A stretch of DNA of 64,000 bases from Neobacillus driksii (GTDB taxonomy: Bacteria > Bacillota > Bacilli > Bacillales > Cytobacillaceae): contig NZ_JACCBX010000016.1 in NCBI RefSeq assembly GCF_013409995.1, positions 83,058 to 147,057 of the forward strand, written 5' to 3'. The notes below the pieces were generated by a model. The model was not told the DNA's origin and did not search any database. It worked only from the letters and a program-made list of their open reading frames with translations. Position 1 is the first letter of the stretch, and each line of letters begins with the position of its first letter. The translations under genes and the position numbers were made by a program. This document shows positions 23,268 to 32,026 of this stretch, piece by piece.

Positions 23268-24317
23268 TCACATTAATCCTTCAAATCGCTCTTTAGCTAG
23301 GATATACATAGCGCTTCCCCATCCCAATGGGGTATTAGTGTTGTATTTTTCAGATTGAGCAAAATACAATTCGGGTAAGCTGCCATCAGGAAGCATTATA
23401 TTCTCGGTTTGTGCTATATACTGTTTAGCCTTTTTGACATTTCCTAATTCTAAATGGCATAATGCAAGCCAGGGCAATCCAAATGTCCACTCTGCCTCAG
23501 TACCATAATAAAAAGATAAATCGTGATGCCTTCCTTCATGTTCAATCGTTGAATAATAGGAATCTCCCTTGTAGCGGATTACCCCCCGTTCTCGTAAAAG
23601 ATGGGTTTCAATTCGGTCAACAACCACTTTCGCTTCATTGCCAGCCAAAACACGATACGGATAGATTAAACTTAATTGAGCTAAGTCAAATGGGCGCTGG
23701 TTACTTTCATGCGGGAAGATATTTGATAGAGTTTCCAAGCCATTCGTAATCCATTCACCAGGAACAAATACAATGTCTTTTACTGCTTGAAGGCCAGCAA
23801 CACATGCCCCCACTGAGCTTGAATGGACCTCTCTCCATTCCTCCCACATCCCATTATCCTCGTCCTCCCAATACCGAACACACCCTAAATAGCCAACAAG
23901 CTTTTGAACAATTTCATGATCCTTTGCATCTCGGATAATCCTTTTACCTCTCTGCTGCCCCATTCCAATCCCCCATAGTATCGCTCCAATGGCATCATGC
24001 TGTGCATGGCCCCATGGGGTATCCATTTCCCTTACTTCGGAAGCAGAATACCTCGAATGAAGGTATTCCCATTGCTCTCTTGGTCTTTGAACGGTATGAA
24101 TATCCAGTTTCCATTCGTATTCTCTAAATAAGTCCAGAATCCGATGATAGGTCAATTCATAAATTTGATTATTTTGCTTTAAATAAGGCAGTGACATATA
24201 AAAAGAATCCCGTAACCAAACATACTGATAATCCTGGGACGAAGAAGCTAAATACAAACCATGCGGCAAACGTAACTGATCTAGGATTTGATAGCTATTG
24301 CTTATTTTTTCGTTCAT
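23268..24317 (-). CDS. Glycoside hydrolase family 15-like protein
   Basis: The 349-residue protein has the (alpha/alpha) barrel motifs of GH15 glucoamylase-like enzymes: YQYVWLRDSFYMSLPYL near residue 42, MDTPWGHAQHDAIGAILW (about 97), a Trp-Glu-Glu motif in NGMWEEWREVHSSSVGAC (about 153, candidate catalytic acid) and EAEWTFGLPWLAL (about 275). The N-terminal beta domain of full glucoamylases is missing, so the substrate is uncertain. I use the ATG at 24317, which has GAGGGTGA upstream; an in-frame ATG 39 bases earlier lacks a site. No signal peptide is visible, so it is cytosolic. Confidence 0.78.
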   Translation of the reverse strand: MNEKISNSYQILDQLRLPHGLYLASSSQDYQYVWLRDSFYMSLPYLKQNNQIYELTYHRILDLFREYEWKLDIHTVQRPREQWEYLHSRYSASEVREMDTPWGHAQHDAIGAILWGIGMGQQRGKRIIRDAKDHEIVQKLVGYLGCVRYWEDEDNGMWEEWREVHSSSVGACVAGLQAVKDIVFVPGEWITNGLETLSNIFPHESNQRPFDLAQLSLIYPYRVLAGNEAKVVVDRIETHLLRERGVIRYKGDSYYSTIEHEGRHHDLSFYYGTEAEWTFGLPWLALCHLELGNVKKAKQYIAQTENIMLPDGSLPELYFAQSEKYNTNTPLGWGSAMYILAKERFEGLM

Positions 24318-24477
24318 AAATTCACCCTCGCAGCTTTTTTCTATCTTTCTAGCCATTTGGTGAACTTTTTATACAAGAAAAATGATGTATAAACTATCAA
24401 ATATTTGCCCATGCTGATGCTATAGAAATAGATTAGGAGACTAGGGAAGGAAAATTCAAAATGGGGAGTGAGCATTG

Positions 24478-24654
24478 ATGAGCGTTGATGAATTAAACAA
24501 GATTATTGCTGTAAAAAAGATGGACTTAGAGGAATGTGAGCATGAACTTAATAATCGATATTACCCTTCGATTGTAAGAATAGCGATGATGAATTACATT
24601 ATAAATCTACAAGAACAATTAGAGGAGTACGATAACGACGTGATAAATTTGTAA
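24478..24654 (+). CDS. 58-residue hypothetical protein
   Basis: A short frame with a GGGGAG ribosome site 9 bases before the ATG encodes MSVDELNKIIAVKKMDLEEC and continues as a charged helical protein ending QEQLEEYDNDVINL. It looks like a small two-helix cytosolic protein. I considered the Spo0E-like phosphatase family, which has this size, but the SQxLD signature is absent. The stop codon abuts the two-way terminator shared with the convergent precorrin-2 dehydrogenase gene. Confidence 0.65.
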   Translation: MSVDELNKIIAVKKMDLEECEHELNNRYYPSIVRIAMMNYIINLQEQLEEYDNDVINL

Positions 24655-24692
24655 AAAAATGACGTGTGGAGTTCACACGTCATTTCTTGTGT
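24654..24692. terminator. Bidirectional terminator, 58-residue gene / siroheme operon
   Basis: ATGACGTGTG and CACACGTCAT form a perfect 10-bp stem. On the minus strand seven T follow. The minus-strand gene's stop codon lies inside the hairpin. Confidence 0.85.
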
Positions 24693-25299
24693 TTTGCAAT
24701 AACCGTAAAAAGTCAGCTTCACGATTCCTACTATTCAAGAACTCTCGACCAGCAATTGCGGATAATATTTTTCTTTTTCTCGATGCATCGTTCACTTCTT
24801 TCAAGACTCGCTGCCGGGCTGAAAATAAAAATTCTAGATACTCGTCAAATCCTTCATCAAATTGCTGTTCCAGCTGTTCCCTTATTTTCCTAGCCAAGGT
24901 TGGACTGGCTCCGCCTGTTGATACCGCAATGCTCAATCGTCCCCGCTGAATATGTGAGGGTACATGAAAATCCGATCCTTCCGGGTCATCAGCAATGGTG
25001 ACAAGCTGTTGGTCACTCGCCGCCATTTTTATAGACTGATTTAACTCATTGTCGTTCGTTGCGGCAAAAATTAAGAACGCATCCTCCACGTCTTCTTTTG
25101 AAAAGGATTTTTCATGCCACTCTATCCTTCCGCCGCTAGCTAACTTTATAAGTTCATCTGTGGCATTGGGGCTAATCACAGTGATAAATGAGCCCGTACC
25201 AAGCAGTCCGGTAACTTTCCGTTCTGCCACTTTACCACCGCCTACCACGACTACCTTTTTACCCTCGAGCTTTAACATAATCGGATAATTCGAATTCAA
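24673..25299 (-). CDS. Precorrin-2 dehydrogenase / sirohydrochlorin ferrochelatase-type protein
   Basis: NAD-dependent oxidation of precorrin-2 to sirohydrochlorin, for siroheme synthesis. The 208-residue product has the N-terminal Rossmann motif VVVVGGGKVAERKVTGLL (residues 16-33), FAATNDNELN, DFHVPSHIQRGRLSIAVSTGGASPTLARKIREQLE (active-site and dimer region) and a helical C-terminus. It matches B. subtilis YlnF/SirC-type single-domain proteins. It is the last gene of the nitrite reductase operon, 18 bp after the methyltransferase/synthase fusion, and its stop codon lies in the terminator. Confidence 0.9.
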   Translation of the reverse strand: MNSNYPIMLKLEGKKVVVVGGGKVAERKVTGLLGTGSFITVISPNATDELIKLASGGRIEWHEKSFSKEDVEDAFLIFAATNDNELNQSIKMAASDQQLVTIADDPEGSDFHVPSHIQRGRLSIAVSTGGASPTLARKIREQLEQQFDEGFDEYLEFLFSARQRVLKEVNDASRKRKILSAIAGREFLNSRNREADFLRLLQNTRNDV

Positions 25300-25317
25300 G
25301 CATACACCCTGCCTTTC

Positions 25318-26754
25318 CTATACAATCGGACACTGGATTAAGTATTCAACTAACGCTTCCCTGGTTGGAGAAACAGGCATTCCAGCTGTTATAAGACCAA
25401 CACGTTCAACTTGCTCTTTTGTACGCTGCCCCATGCAAACCACTTGGACATCTTTTAAAAGGTCGAAAACGTCAATTCCGCACTTCTTTAGGCCGTCGAT
25501 AAATACATTCACCGATGCCCCGCTTGGGAATAACATCGTATTCACTTCAGCTTCCTCAAGCATGCGTTGAAAAATTGGCAGGAACTGCTGGTCGAGCTCT
25601 TTTTTACTTGTGACTAAGAAATCAGCATTTTCAACCTCATACTTACGATCGTCACCGACCACCAGCAAGCTTCCTTCTTGCGGCATGTCTTCGATGAGGC
25701 TAGCGATAAATCCACGTTCTTTTAAGGCATTAATAGATTTGCTGGAGCCGCCATAGAAATCAGCCTTTATTTTTCGAATATCGATGCCCTTTTCAATAAC
25801 CGCCTGAAAAAATTCTCCAATACTTTCAGGGGATGTGAACAATATTTTATCGTAATTTGTGACATTCCCTACCTCAACAGGTAAAATCGTCTTTTTCCAT
25901 TTTGGAAATTCGATTACATCAGCACCCTGCTCCATTAATCCTTTTGCCAAACCGCTTGCACCTTCACTTGTACGGGCTAGAAGAATTTGTCGGCCGTATA
26001 AAGGCATTTTTTCAAACCAGCTTATTTTTTCACGAAGGGAAATGACCTCTCCCACAAGGATGATTGACGGGTTGCTAAACTTAGCTTCCAAGACTTTATT
26101 TGAGATATCAGTTAAGGTTCCCTGAAGGGTTCTCTGGCGGCCAAATGTGCCCCACTGAATTAAAATAACCGGAGTGTCAGCAGGCTTTCCGTGAGCTATC
26201 AGATTTTCACTGATAAACGGCAGATTCGCTACACCCATGTAAAAAGCGATCGTATCGACACCACGGACAAGTCCTTCCCAATCAAGCATTGGTTTGCCTT
26301 CAATCGATTTATCATGTGCGGTTACAACGGCAAACGATTCAGCGTGTTCGCGATGGGTAACAGGAATTCCTGCATAAAGGGGGGCTGCAATCCCCGATGA
26401 AATGCCAGGAACTATTTCAAATGGAATTTGATAGAGAGCAAGAGCTGCGGCTTCTTCACCAACGCGGCCAAAAACACCAGGATCTCCGCCTTTTAACCGA
26501 ACCACCACTTTACCTTCCAGCGCCTTTTGTACTAAAAGGTCATTGATATTCTCTTGGCGTAATGTATGCCGATCAGGTAATTTCCCGCAGTAAATCAGCT
26601 CGCAATCAGCTGGAGCAAACTCCAATAGCTTTGGATTGGCAAGCCGGTCATATAAAATGACCTCAGCCTGCTTAATTGCCTCCAAACCTTTTACCGTAAT
26701 TAATCGAACGTCCCCTGGCCCTGCTCCTACTAAAAATACTTTTCCTGATTCCAT
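25318..26754 (-). CDS. Fusion: uroporphyrinogen-III C-methyltransferase and uroporphyrinogen-III synthase
   Basis: Makes uroporphyrinogen III and methylates it to precorrin-2 for siroheme. Residues 1-240 are a CobA/SUMT methyltransferase: VFLVGAGPGDVRLITVKGLEAI, VVRLKGGDPGVFGRVGEE and VPGISSGIAAPLYAGIPVTHR. Residues 250-478 are HemD-like: GRQILLARTSEGASGLAKGL, DKILFTSPESIGEFFQ and a C-terminal CMGQRTKEQ...PTREALVEYL. The same fusion occurs as NasF-type proteins in other bacteria with nitrite reductase. It follows nirD by 24 bp and should supply siroheme to NirB. Confidence 0.9.
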   Translation of the reverse strand: MESGKVFLVGAGPGDVRLITVKGLEAIKQAEVILYDRLANPKLLEFAPADCELIYCGKLPDRHTLRQENINDLLVQKALEGKVVVRLKGGDPGVFGRVGEEAAALALYQIPFEIVPGISSGIAAPLYAGIPVTHREHAESFAVVTAHDKSIEGKPMLDWEGLVRGVDTIAFYMGVANLPFISENLIAHGKPADTPVILIQWGTFGRQRTLQGTLTDISNKVLEAKFSNPSIILVGEVISLREKISWFEKMPLYGRQILLARTSEGASGLAKGLMEQGADVIEFPKWKKTILPVEVGNVTNYDKILFTSPESIGEFFQAVIEKGIDIRKIKADFYGGSSKSINALKERGFIASLIEDMPQEGSLLVVGDDRKYEVENADFLVTSKKELDQQFLPIFQRMLEEAEVNTMLFPSGASVNVFIDGLKKCGIDVFDLLKDVQVVCMGQRTKEQVERVGLITAGMPVSPTREALVEYLIQCPIV

Positions 26755-26778
26755 CCTGCAGCCATCCTTCCTGTCTCT

Positions 26779-27099
26779 TTATATAATAATATAAACGTTA
26801 TCCGCTTCGACTTCCACTTGATAGGTTTTAACTTGCCCTTCGTCTGGTGCCTGTACCTTTCCGTCTACCAAGGAAATCTTCCAATCATACACTGGACAGA
26901 AAACATATTCACCGCTTACTAACCCTTCCGTCAAGACTCCGCCTTTTGGATGCGGACTGCGATTTTCAATACCGTACACCTTACCATTTGTTACTTTAAA
27001 TAAGGCGACTTCCTCATCATTCATTTTTACGGAATATCCAGACCTAACTTGAAGGTCAGAATAATTAGCAACTAGAGTACGAGTTTTTGTTTCAATCAT
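26779..27099 (-). CDS. nirD: Nitrite reductase small subunit NirD
   Basis: The 106-residue protein has the Rieske-like fold of the NAD(P)H-nitrite reductase small subunit: EVALFKVTNGKVYGIENRSPH followed by GEYVFCPVYDWKISLVDG. In true Rieske proteins the ligands are CxH and CxxH. Here they read SPH and CPVY, so two of four ligands are missing and a [2Fe-2S] cluster is unlikely, as in some other NirD proteins. It lies 6 bp after nirB and must act with it. Confidence 0.93.
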   Translation of the reverse strand: MIETKTRTLVANYSDLQVRSGYSVKMNDEEVALFKVTNGKVYGIENRSPHPKGGVLTEGLVSGEYVFCPVYDWKISLVDGKVQAPDEGQVKTYQVEVEADNVYIII

Positions 27100-27105
27100 T
27101 TATTA

Positions 27106-29520
27106 TCACTCTCCAGCCTTAACAGTGTGTTTTGTGTAGTATTTATCTTTAATTTCTTCACTCTCAATTGCCTCGTTCCAAGGCTCAATGTATTTCTTTA
27201 ACGTTTGATCCATACGCTCATTTAATTCTTTTCTAGTTTCTGCGTTTGCTAGGACTTCTTTTACATGCTCTAAACCAACACGCTCTACCCACTTGGAAGT
27301 ACGCTCTAAGTAATTTGCTGTTTCACGATAGTATTGTAGGTACGCTCCGGTCATTTCCATTACATCCGCTTCTGTTTTCACTGTAGCTAAAAGGTCACCT
27401 GCACGGAGGTCTACCCCCCCATTACCTGCCACATAAATTTCCCAGCCTCCATCAATTCCAACGAAGCCAATGTCCTTAATTCCTGCTTCTGAGCAGTTTC
27501 TTGGGCAGGCTGACACACCCATTTTTACTTTATGAGGAGTATCAAGACGTTCAAACTTCTTCTCTAGTTCAATTCCCAGTGACATAGAATCCTGTGTTCC
27601 GTAGCGGCAGAACTGTGCTCCTACACAGGTTTTGACAGTGCGAAGTGTTTTTCCATATGCATAACCGGATGGCAAGTCGAGCTCTTCCCACATACTTGGC
27701 AGATCTTCTTTTTTGACTCCGAACAAGCCAATCCGCTGTCCGCCAGTTAGTTTTACAAGTGGAACCTCATACTTTTCTGCCACTTCGGCAATCTTTTTCA
27801 AGTCGGCAGCAGTTGTTACACCGCCATACATTCTAGGTACAACCGAGTATGTTCCATCCTTTTGGATATTCGCATGCATTTTTTCATTTACAAGACGGGA
27901 GTCACGGTCATCCTTATATTCATCCATGTGAATCATACCTAGGTAGTAGTTAATTGCAGGACGGCATTTCGTACAGCCTTCCTCGTTATTCCACTCTAGA
28001 ACGTTCATCACTTCTTTAACACTCGTTAAGCCCTTTTCTTTAATTTCAGCCACCAACTCTTCACGGCTGATGGTTGTACATCCGCAAATGCTCGTTTTCT
28101 GCGCAGCGGATGCGTCAAATTGGTCACCTAGTGTATAAGCTAGAATGTCATTTACCATTGGCTTACAGCGCCCGCAAGAACGTCCGGCATTCGTGCAGTG
28201 ACTTACTTGATCAAGAGTTGTCAGACCTTGTGTCTTAATTGCTTCAACAATGGCTCCTTTTGTCACGCCATTACAGCCGCACACCAATTCATCATTCAGC
28301 ATGGAAGCAATATCACCGCCACCGCCATCAGCTGAACATTGCGATTCAAAAATGGAGATTCCTGTGATATCTTCTTTTTTTGAAAGCATTCGGAACAATC
28401 TGGTGCTATCTTTGGTATCACCATAAAGGACAATTCCCACAATCCTGTTATCACGGACCAAAACCCGCTTATAGATCCCTTCGTATTCGTTATAGACCAT
28501 AATTGATTTTGTTGTACCATCTTCAAAGATCTCACCAGCTGAGTAAAGGTCTACTCCAGCTACTTTAAGTTGCGTTCCAGTTACGGAGCCTTCATATGGT
28601 GCAGCTTCTTTTCCACAAATTCTTTCAGCAAGGATTTTCCCTTGTTCGTATAAAGGTGCTACTAGGCCGTAAACAATCTCTCTGTGCTCGGCACACTCAC
28701 CTACTGCATACACATTTGGTGCACTTGTTTCCATAAAATCATTAACAACAATTCCTCGATTTACATAAATTCCGCTTTCTTTCGCAACCATGGTGTTTGA
28801 CTTGATCCCAATGGCCATTACAACAAGGTCCGCTCTTGCAAAAGATCCATCTTTAAAGCGAAGACCCGCGACACGCTCATCACCTATAATTTCAACTGTC
28901 TCTTTTTCCATTAAAAATCTCATGCCTTGAGATTCAAGCTCTGTTTTTAGGAGACTAGAAGCAATTGGATCTAACTGGCGCTCCATTAGACTTGGCATTA
29001 AGTGTACAACATCAACCTTCATCCCAAGGTTCAGTAATCCTCGCGCTGCTTCAAGTCCAAGAAGCCCGCCTCCAATTACTATTGCCTTTTTATAGTTTTC
29101 TGCTGACTTGATCATCATTTCACAATCTTTTATATCACGAAAACCGGTAACACCGATCTTGTCGGCACCTGGAATCGGCAGAATGAACGAGTTCGAACCT
29201 GTAGCAATAATTAAGTCATCATACTCTACTTCACGTCCCTGGTCGGAAATGACCTTCTTTGCTGCTATATCAATCTTCGTTACTGCTTCTCCTGTGAATA
29301 ATTGAATATTATTTTCTTTATACCAGTCTAGTGGATTAATAATGATTTCTTCGAAGCTTGTATCACCTTGAAGAATATTCGATAACTTTATGCGGTTATA
29401 GTTCGGATGTGGTTCTTGTCCAAAGATAGTTATTTCAAATTGATTTGGTGAGAGTTTAAGAATTTCCTCAATTGTTCTAACCCCCGCCATCCCGTTTCCA
29501 ATCATAACAAGTTTTTTCAT
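27106..29520 (-). CDS. nirB: NADH-dependent nitrite reductase large subunit NirB
   Basis: Reduces nitrite to ammonium in the cytosol. The 804-residue protein has all expected parts: an FAD/NAD(P)H domain (VMIGNGMAGVRTIEE at 5-19; AIVIGGGLLGLEAARGL about 145), two BFD-type [2Fe-2S] regions (CGCNGVTKGAIVEAI...CGRCKP, about 420-470, and CGCTTISREELVAEI, about 485), and the siroheme/[4Fe-4S] half with TCVGAQFCRYG and SACPRNCSEAG holding the four cysteines. It heads the operon nirB-nirD-cobA/hemD-ylnF, behind a predicted FNR-dependent promoter, suggesting anaerobic use; assimilatory use is also possible. Confidence 0.96.
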   Translation of the reverse strand: MKKLVMIGNGMAGVRTIEEILKLSPNQFEITIFGQEPHPNYNRIKLSNILQGDTSFEEIIINPLDWYKENNIQLFTGEAVTKIDIAAKKVISDQGREVEYDDLIIATGSNSFILPIPGADKIGVTGFRDIKDCEMMIKSAENYKKAIVIGGGLLGLEAARGLLNLGMKVDVVHLMPSLMERQLDPIASSLLKTELESQGMRFLMEKETVEIIGDERVAGLRFKDGSFARADLVVMAIGIKSNTMVAKESGIYVNRGIVVNDFMETSAPNVYAVGECAEHREIVYGLVAPLYEQGKILAERICGKEAAPYEGSVTGTQLKVAGVDLYSAGEIFEDGTTKSIMVYNEYEGIYKRVLVRDNRIVGIVLYGDTKDSTRLFRMLSKKEDITGISIFESQCSADGGGGDIASMLNDELVCGCNGVTKGAIVEAIKTQGLTTLDQVSHCTNAGRSCGRCKPMVNDILAYTLGDQFDASAAQKTSICGCTTISREELVAEIKEKGLTSVKEVMNVLEWNNEEGCTKCRPAINYYLGMIHMDEYKDDRDSRLVNEKMHANIQKDGTYSVVPRMYGGVTTAADLKKIAEVAEKYEVPLVKLTGGQRIGLFGVKKEDLPSMWEELDLPSGYAYGKTLRTVKTCVGAQFCRYGTQDSMSLGIELEKKFERLDTPHKVKMGVSACPRNCSEAGIKDIGFVGIDGGWEIYVAGNGGVDLRAGDLLATVKTEADVMEMTGAYLQYYRETANYLERTSKWVERVGLEHVKEVLANAETRKELNERMDQTLKKYIEPWNEAIESEEIKDKYYTKHTVKAGE

Positions 29521-29587
29521 GTTTGATCGCTCCCTTGTATTTGATAATCCATGAATTTACGTTATTTAAGTTTTGCTCTATAGATAC

Positions 29588-29659
29588 ATTGTAAATGCTG
29601 AGGTCTTGAAAAATTGTGAGGTACGTCACAATTGGTAGGTGCTTGTGAATAATTTCACA
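29588..29659 (-). promoter_or_regulatory. FNR/CRP-type promoter of the nirBD operon
   Basis: Two perfect TGTGA-N6-TCACA sites lie at 29615-29630 and 29644-29659, centred 29 bp apart. A TACAAT -10 is at 29588-29593 on the minus strand, with no good -35. If transcription starts at about 29581 the nearer site is centred at -41.5, the classic class II activator position for FNR. Confidence 0.75.
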
Positions 29660-29701
29660 TTATTGTCATAAAGATGGGGATGATTTATTAGGAGAACTTA
29701 T

Positions 29702-29797
29702 TTTTGTACACTTTTTGGGGGGTTTTGGACATTTTTTCAGGAGTTTTGTACATTTCTATAATGGTTTTGTACATTTTTCAAGGTGTTTTGTACATTT
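29702..29797. repeat. Array C: five TTTTGTACA boxes at exact 21-bp spacing
   Basis: TTTTGTACA (one copy TTTTGGACA) begins at 29702, 29723, 29744, 29765 and 29786, each exactly 21 bp after the last. Most are followed by a T-rich stretch. The sequences between the boxes are not conserved. TGTACA is itself palindromic. The array lies between the ABC exporter terminator and the FNR sites of nirB. Confidence 0.85.
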
Positions 29798-29825
29798 AGC
29801 CATTTTTCCCCATAAACTCACCAAA

Positions 29826-29860
29826 CAAAAACCCCTTCTCTACAAAGAAGAGGTAAAAAA
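29826..29860 (-). terminator. Intrinsic terminator of the ABC exporter operon
   Basis: On the minus strand CCTCTTCT pairs with AGAGAAGGGG (with one mismatch) and is followed by TTTTTGTTT, about 55 bp after the permease stop codon. Confidence 0.7.
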
Positions 29861-29915
29861 TGTAATATTAATACATCATGTTGAAAGATGTTTATATCGA
29901 CTATATCAGCAAGGG

Positions 29916-30860
29916 TTAGGCCGCCACGTCTCTACGTGTAAAAAGGAGCCAGGAAATCAGATTGAACACGAGAAAATAGACAGTGAGCACTCCGATGGAA
30001 AAGGACAATGTCATTCCTTCTTGGAAAGGATGTCCGTTCAGGTACTGGGTGAGATCCGTGTTGGCGAACAACAGGTACTTGCTCCAATCAAACCGCTGCA
30101 GTGCCTCCAGAACAATATTACCCGCAAACAAGGCGCCGATGGAAAACCCGATTGCCATCGCGCTGCTTCGGAACGCGGACGAAATCGTAAAGGCCATCGT
30201 TACGTACATGACCGTCGATACACCGTTAAGCATATACGTTTTCCACAGATTGAGGACCATATTACTTTCGACGATTTCCCCCTCTGCAGTCATGCTGATC
30301 AATGGGAGATCCATGTATCCAAAGCCGTATAGAATTCCATTCACCACGATGGAAATGATAAACAGAGTGAGTAACAACAGCATACCGAACAACAGAAAAG
30401 AGATATACTTTGAGACAAGAATCTTAACCCTGCTAGCAGGCCTGATGAGCAGAAGCTTGATCGTGCCGGACGAAAATTCTCCCGCCAAGCTGTCTCCCGC
30501 AATGATGATGGTGAAAATAGTAATCACGATCATCATGCCTGCCGAACCGTTCACGCCATCCCACATTGTGCCGTCCGTTGAGCGAATATTCTGTTCCAAG
30601 TGATAGTCGTTAATGGCAATCCGCTCCTGGTAGAACGTTCGATCATCTTCACCCAGATCTGGCTGCTTCAGAATTTCGCTATATTGCTGATTCTCCTGCT
30701 GCAGTGCTGCCCTCCAGCCCACGCCTTCCGCCTTTTTCCCATCGGAATGCCATTCAATGAAATTGACAAAAAGTACGAAAGCTGCCATTAGTCCGACCAG
30801 AATCCAGGTTCGGACCCGTCGGTAAATCTTCATATTTTCATTGAGTACTAGATTAACCAA
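29916..30860 (-). CDS. ABC-2 type transporter permease
   Basis: The 314-residue membrane protein has an N-terminal helix (TWILVGLMAAFVLFVNFI), a large outside loop (about residues 40-105), then five helices (MMIVITIFTIIIAGDSLAGEFSSGTIKLLLIRP, with the permease EFxxGTxxxLL motif). This is the ABC-2 exporter layout. Its start overlaps the end of the ATPase gene by 8 bp. Such pairs export peptides, antibiotics or lipids; the substrate cannot be read from sequence. The two genes appear richer in G+C than their neighbours by eye. Confidence 0.88.
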   Translation of the reverse strand: MVNLVLNENMKIYRRVRTWILVGLMAAFVLFVNFIEWHSDGKKAEGVGWRAALQQENQQYSEILKQPDLGEDDRTFYQERIAINDYHLEQNIRSTDGTMWDGVNGSAGMMIVITIFTIIIAGDSLAGEFSSGTIKLLLIRPASRVKILVSKYISFLLFGMLLLLTLFIISIVVNGILYGFGYMDLPLISMTAEGEIVESNMVLNLWKTYMLNGVSTVMYVTMAFTISSAFRSSAMAIGFSIGALFAGNIVLEALQRFDWSKYLLFANTDLTQYLNGHPFQEGMTLSFSIGVLTVYFLVFNLISWLLFTRRDVAA

Positions 30861-31785
30861 TTTGTCTACCTCCCGTAATTTCCAAGAATCGTTCTTCTAG
30901 AGACTGGCTAACAACCTGGACGCCATAAATACGAATATGGTTCTTCATTAGACCGGCTAGAATGTCCGGGATGCGTTCCCGCTCAGTGTTAACTTCGACA
31001 AGCCCATCTTGAATCAGTTTGACATCCTGGACTCCATCCATCTGTCTGATGGTCAACAACGCCTGTTCCGGTGGCTGCGCTTGGATCAGATACGTTTGAG
31101 TTTGATCATTCTTGCGAGTAAATTCTTGAATTGGCATTACCTCGACCAGCTTGCCCCGCTGAAGGATAGCGACCCGGTCGCACATAAGCTCCATTTCGGA
31201 TAACAGATGGCTGGAGACGACTACGCTGATTCCTTCTGTACGGGTTAAATGCCGCAAATAATCACGCAGCTCACGAATCCCAGCTGGGTCAAGACCATTT
31301 GTCGGTTCATCCAGTATGAGCAGTGATGGCTGATGCAGCAGTGCTTGGGCCACTCCCAGACGCTGACGCATGCCGAGTGAGTATTTTTTGACTTTGTCAT
31401 GGATGCGATTTTCTAGCTTGACTAGCGATACCACCTCGTCAATCCGTTCCTTGGTTACCCCCGGCACCATTCGGGCATAGTGAACCAGGTTTTGGTACCC
31501 GCTCAGATACTTATACATTTCTGGACTTTCCACGATGGCACCGACGTGGCGGATTGCCTGCTCAAATTCGGTTTTGATATTTTTACCCTTTATCAATATC
31601 TCGCCCTTCGTGATTGACATTAGACCCACGATCATGCGGATAGTTGTTGTTTTACCGGCACCATTTGGACCAAGAAAACCAAAAATTTCGCCTTGCGGTA
31701 CGTCAAATGTAAGATCGTCGATGATGGTAGTTCGGCCAATCCGTTTGGTCACATGACTCAAGCTGATGATAGGTTCGTTACTCAT
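30853..31785 (-). CDS. ABC transporter ATP-binding protein
   Basis: The 310-residue ATPase has Walker A GPNGAGKTTT (about residue 40), a variant signature YSLGMRQRLGVAQALL (family LSGGQ) and Walker B LLILDEPTNGLDP, followed by a C-terminal DrrA-type extension (QAQPPEQALLTIRQMDG...). This is the BcrA/DrrA type that works with a single ABC-2 permease. I use ATG 31785, which has GGAGG 7 bases upstream; the frame also opens 87 bases earlier without a site. A 27-bp palindrome lies 159 bp upstream. Confidence 0.9.
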   Translation of the reverse strand: MSNEPIISLSHVTKRIGRTTIIDDLTFDVPQGEIFGFLGPNGAGKTTTIRMIVGLMSITKGEILIKGKNIKTEFEQAIRHVGAIVESPEMYKYLSGYQNLVHYARMVPGVTKERIDEVVSLVKLENRIHDKVKKYSLGMRQRLGVAQALLHQPSLLILDEPTNGLDPAGIRELRDYLRHLTRTEGISVVVSSHLLSEMELMCDRVAILQRGKLVEVMPIQEFTRKNDQTQTYLIQAQPPEQALLTIRQMDGVQDVKLIQDGLVEVNTERERIPDILAGLMKNHIRIYGVQVVSQSLEERFLEITGGRQIG

Positions 31786-31943
31786 ACATTTTCCTCCGTT
31801 AATCATTGATTTGGACATTTCGTCTTTTAGTTCACCAAATAAAATATTCCTACTCCGTAAGGTCTTCATCATTTTTGAGATTCACAAAGCAAGATAGGAA
31901 GTCCCAAAAGCAAAAATATTTATTATCGTTTTGACTTTAACAC

Positions 31944-31970
31944 ATTATTTATTGTTTCACAATAAATAAT
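31944..31970. promoter_or_regulatory. 27-bp palindrome upstream of the ABC exporter genes
   Basis: ATTATTTATTG (31944-31954) and CAATAAATAAT (31960-31970) are perfect 11-bp inverted arms around TTTCA. It is a likely operator for a dimeric regulator of the exporter (GntR/YtrA or TetR type). No regulator gene is next to it. Confidence 0.5.
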
Positions 31971-32026
31971 TATCATTTATTATAACAAAGTTATTGTTAA
32001 ATGATTTCCCATTTCAATTTATACGG

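Noticed and set aside
24478..24654. Spo0E-like phosphatase
   Set aside because: The size fits, but the SQxLD signature is missing. Left as hypothetical.
29715..30332. Long plus-strand frames opposite the ABC permease gene
   Set aside because: Shadow frames of a membrane-protein gene of higher GC. They lack ribosome sites and have implausible composition.
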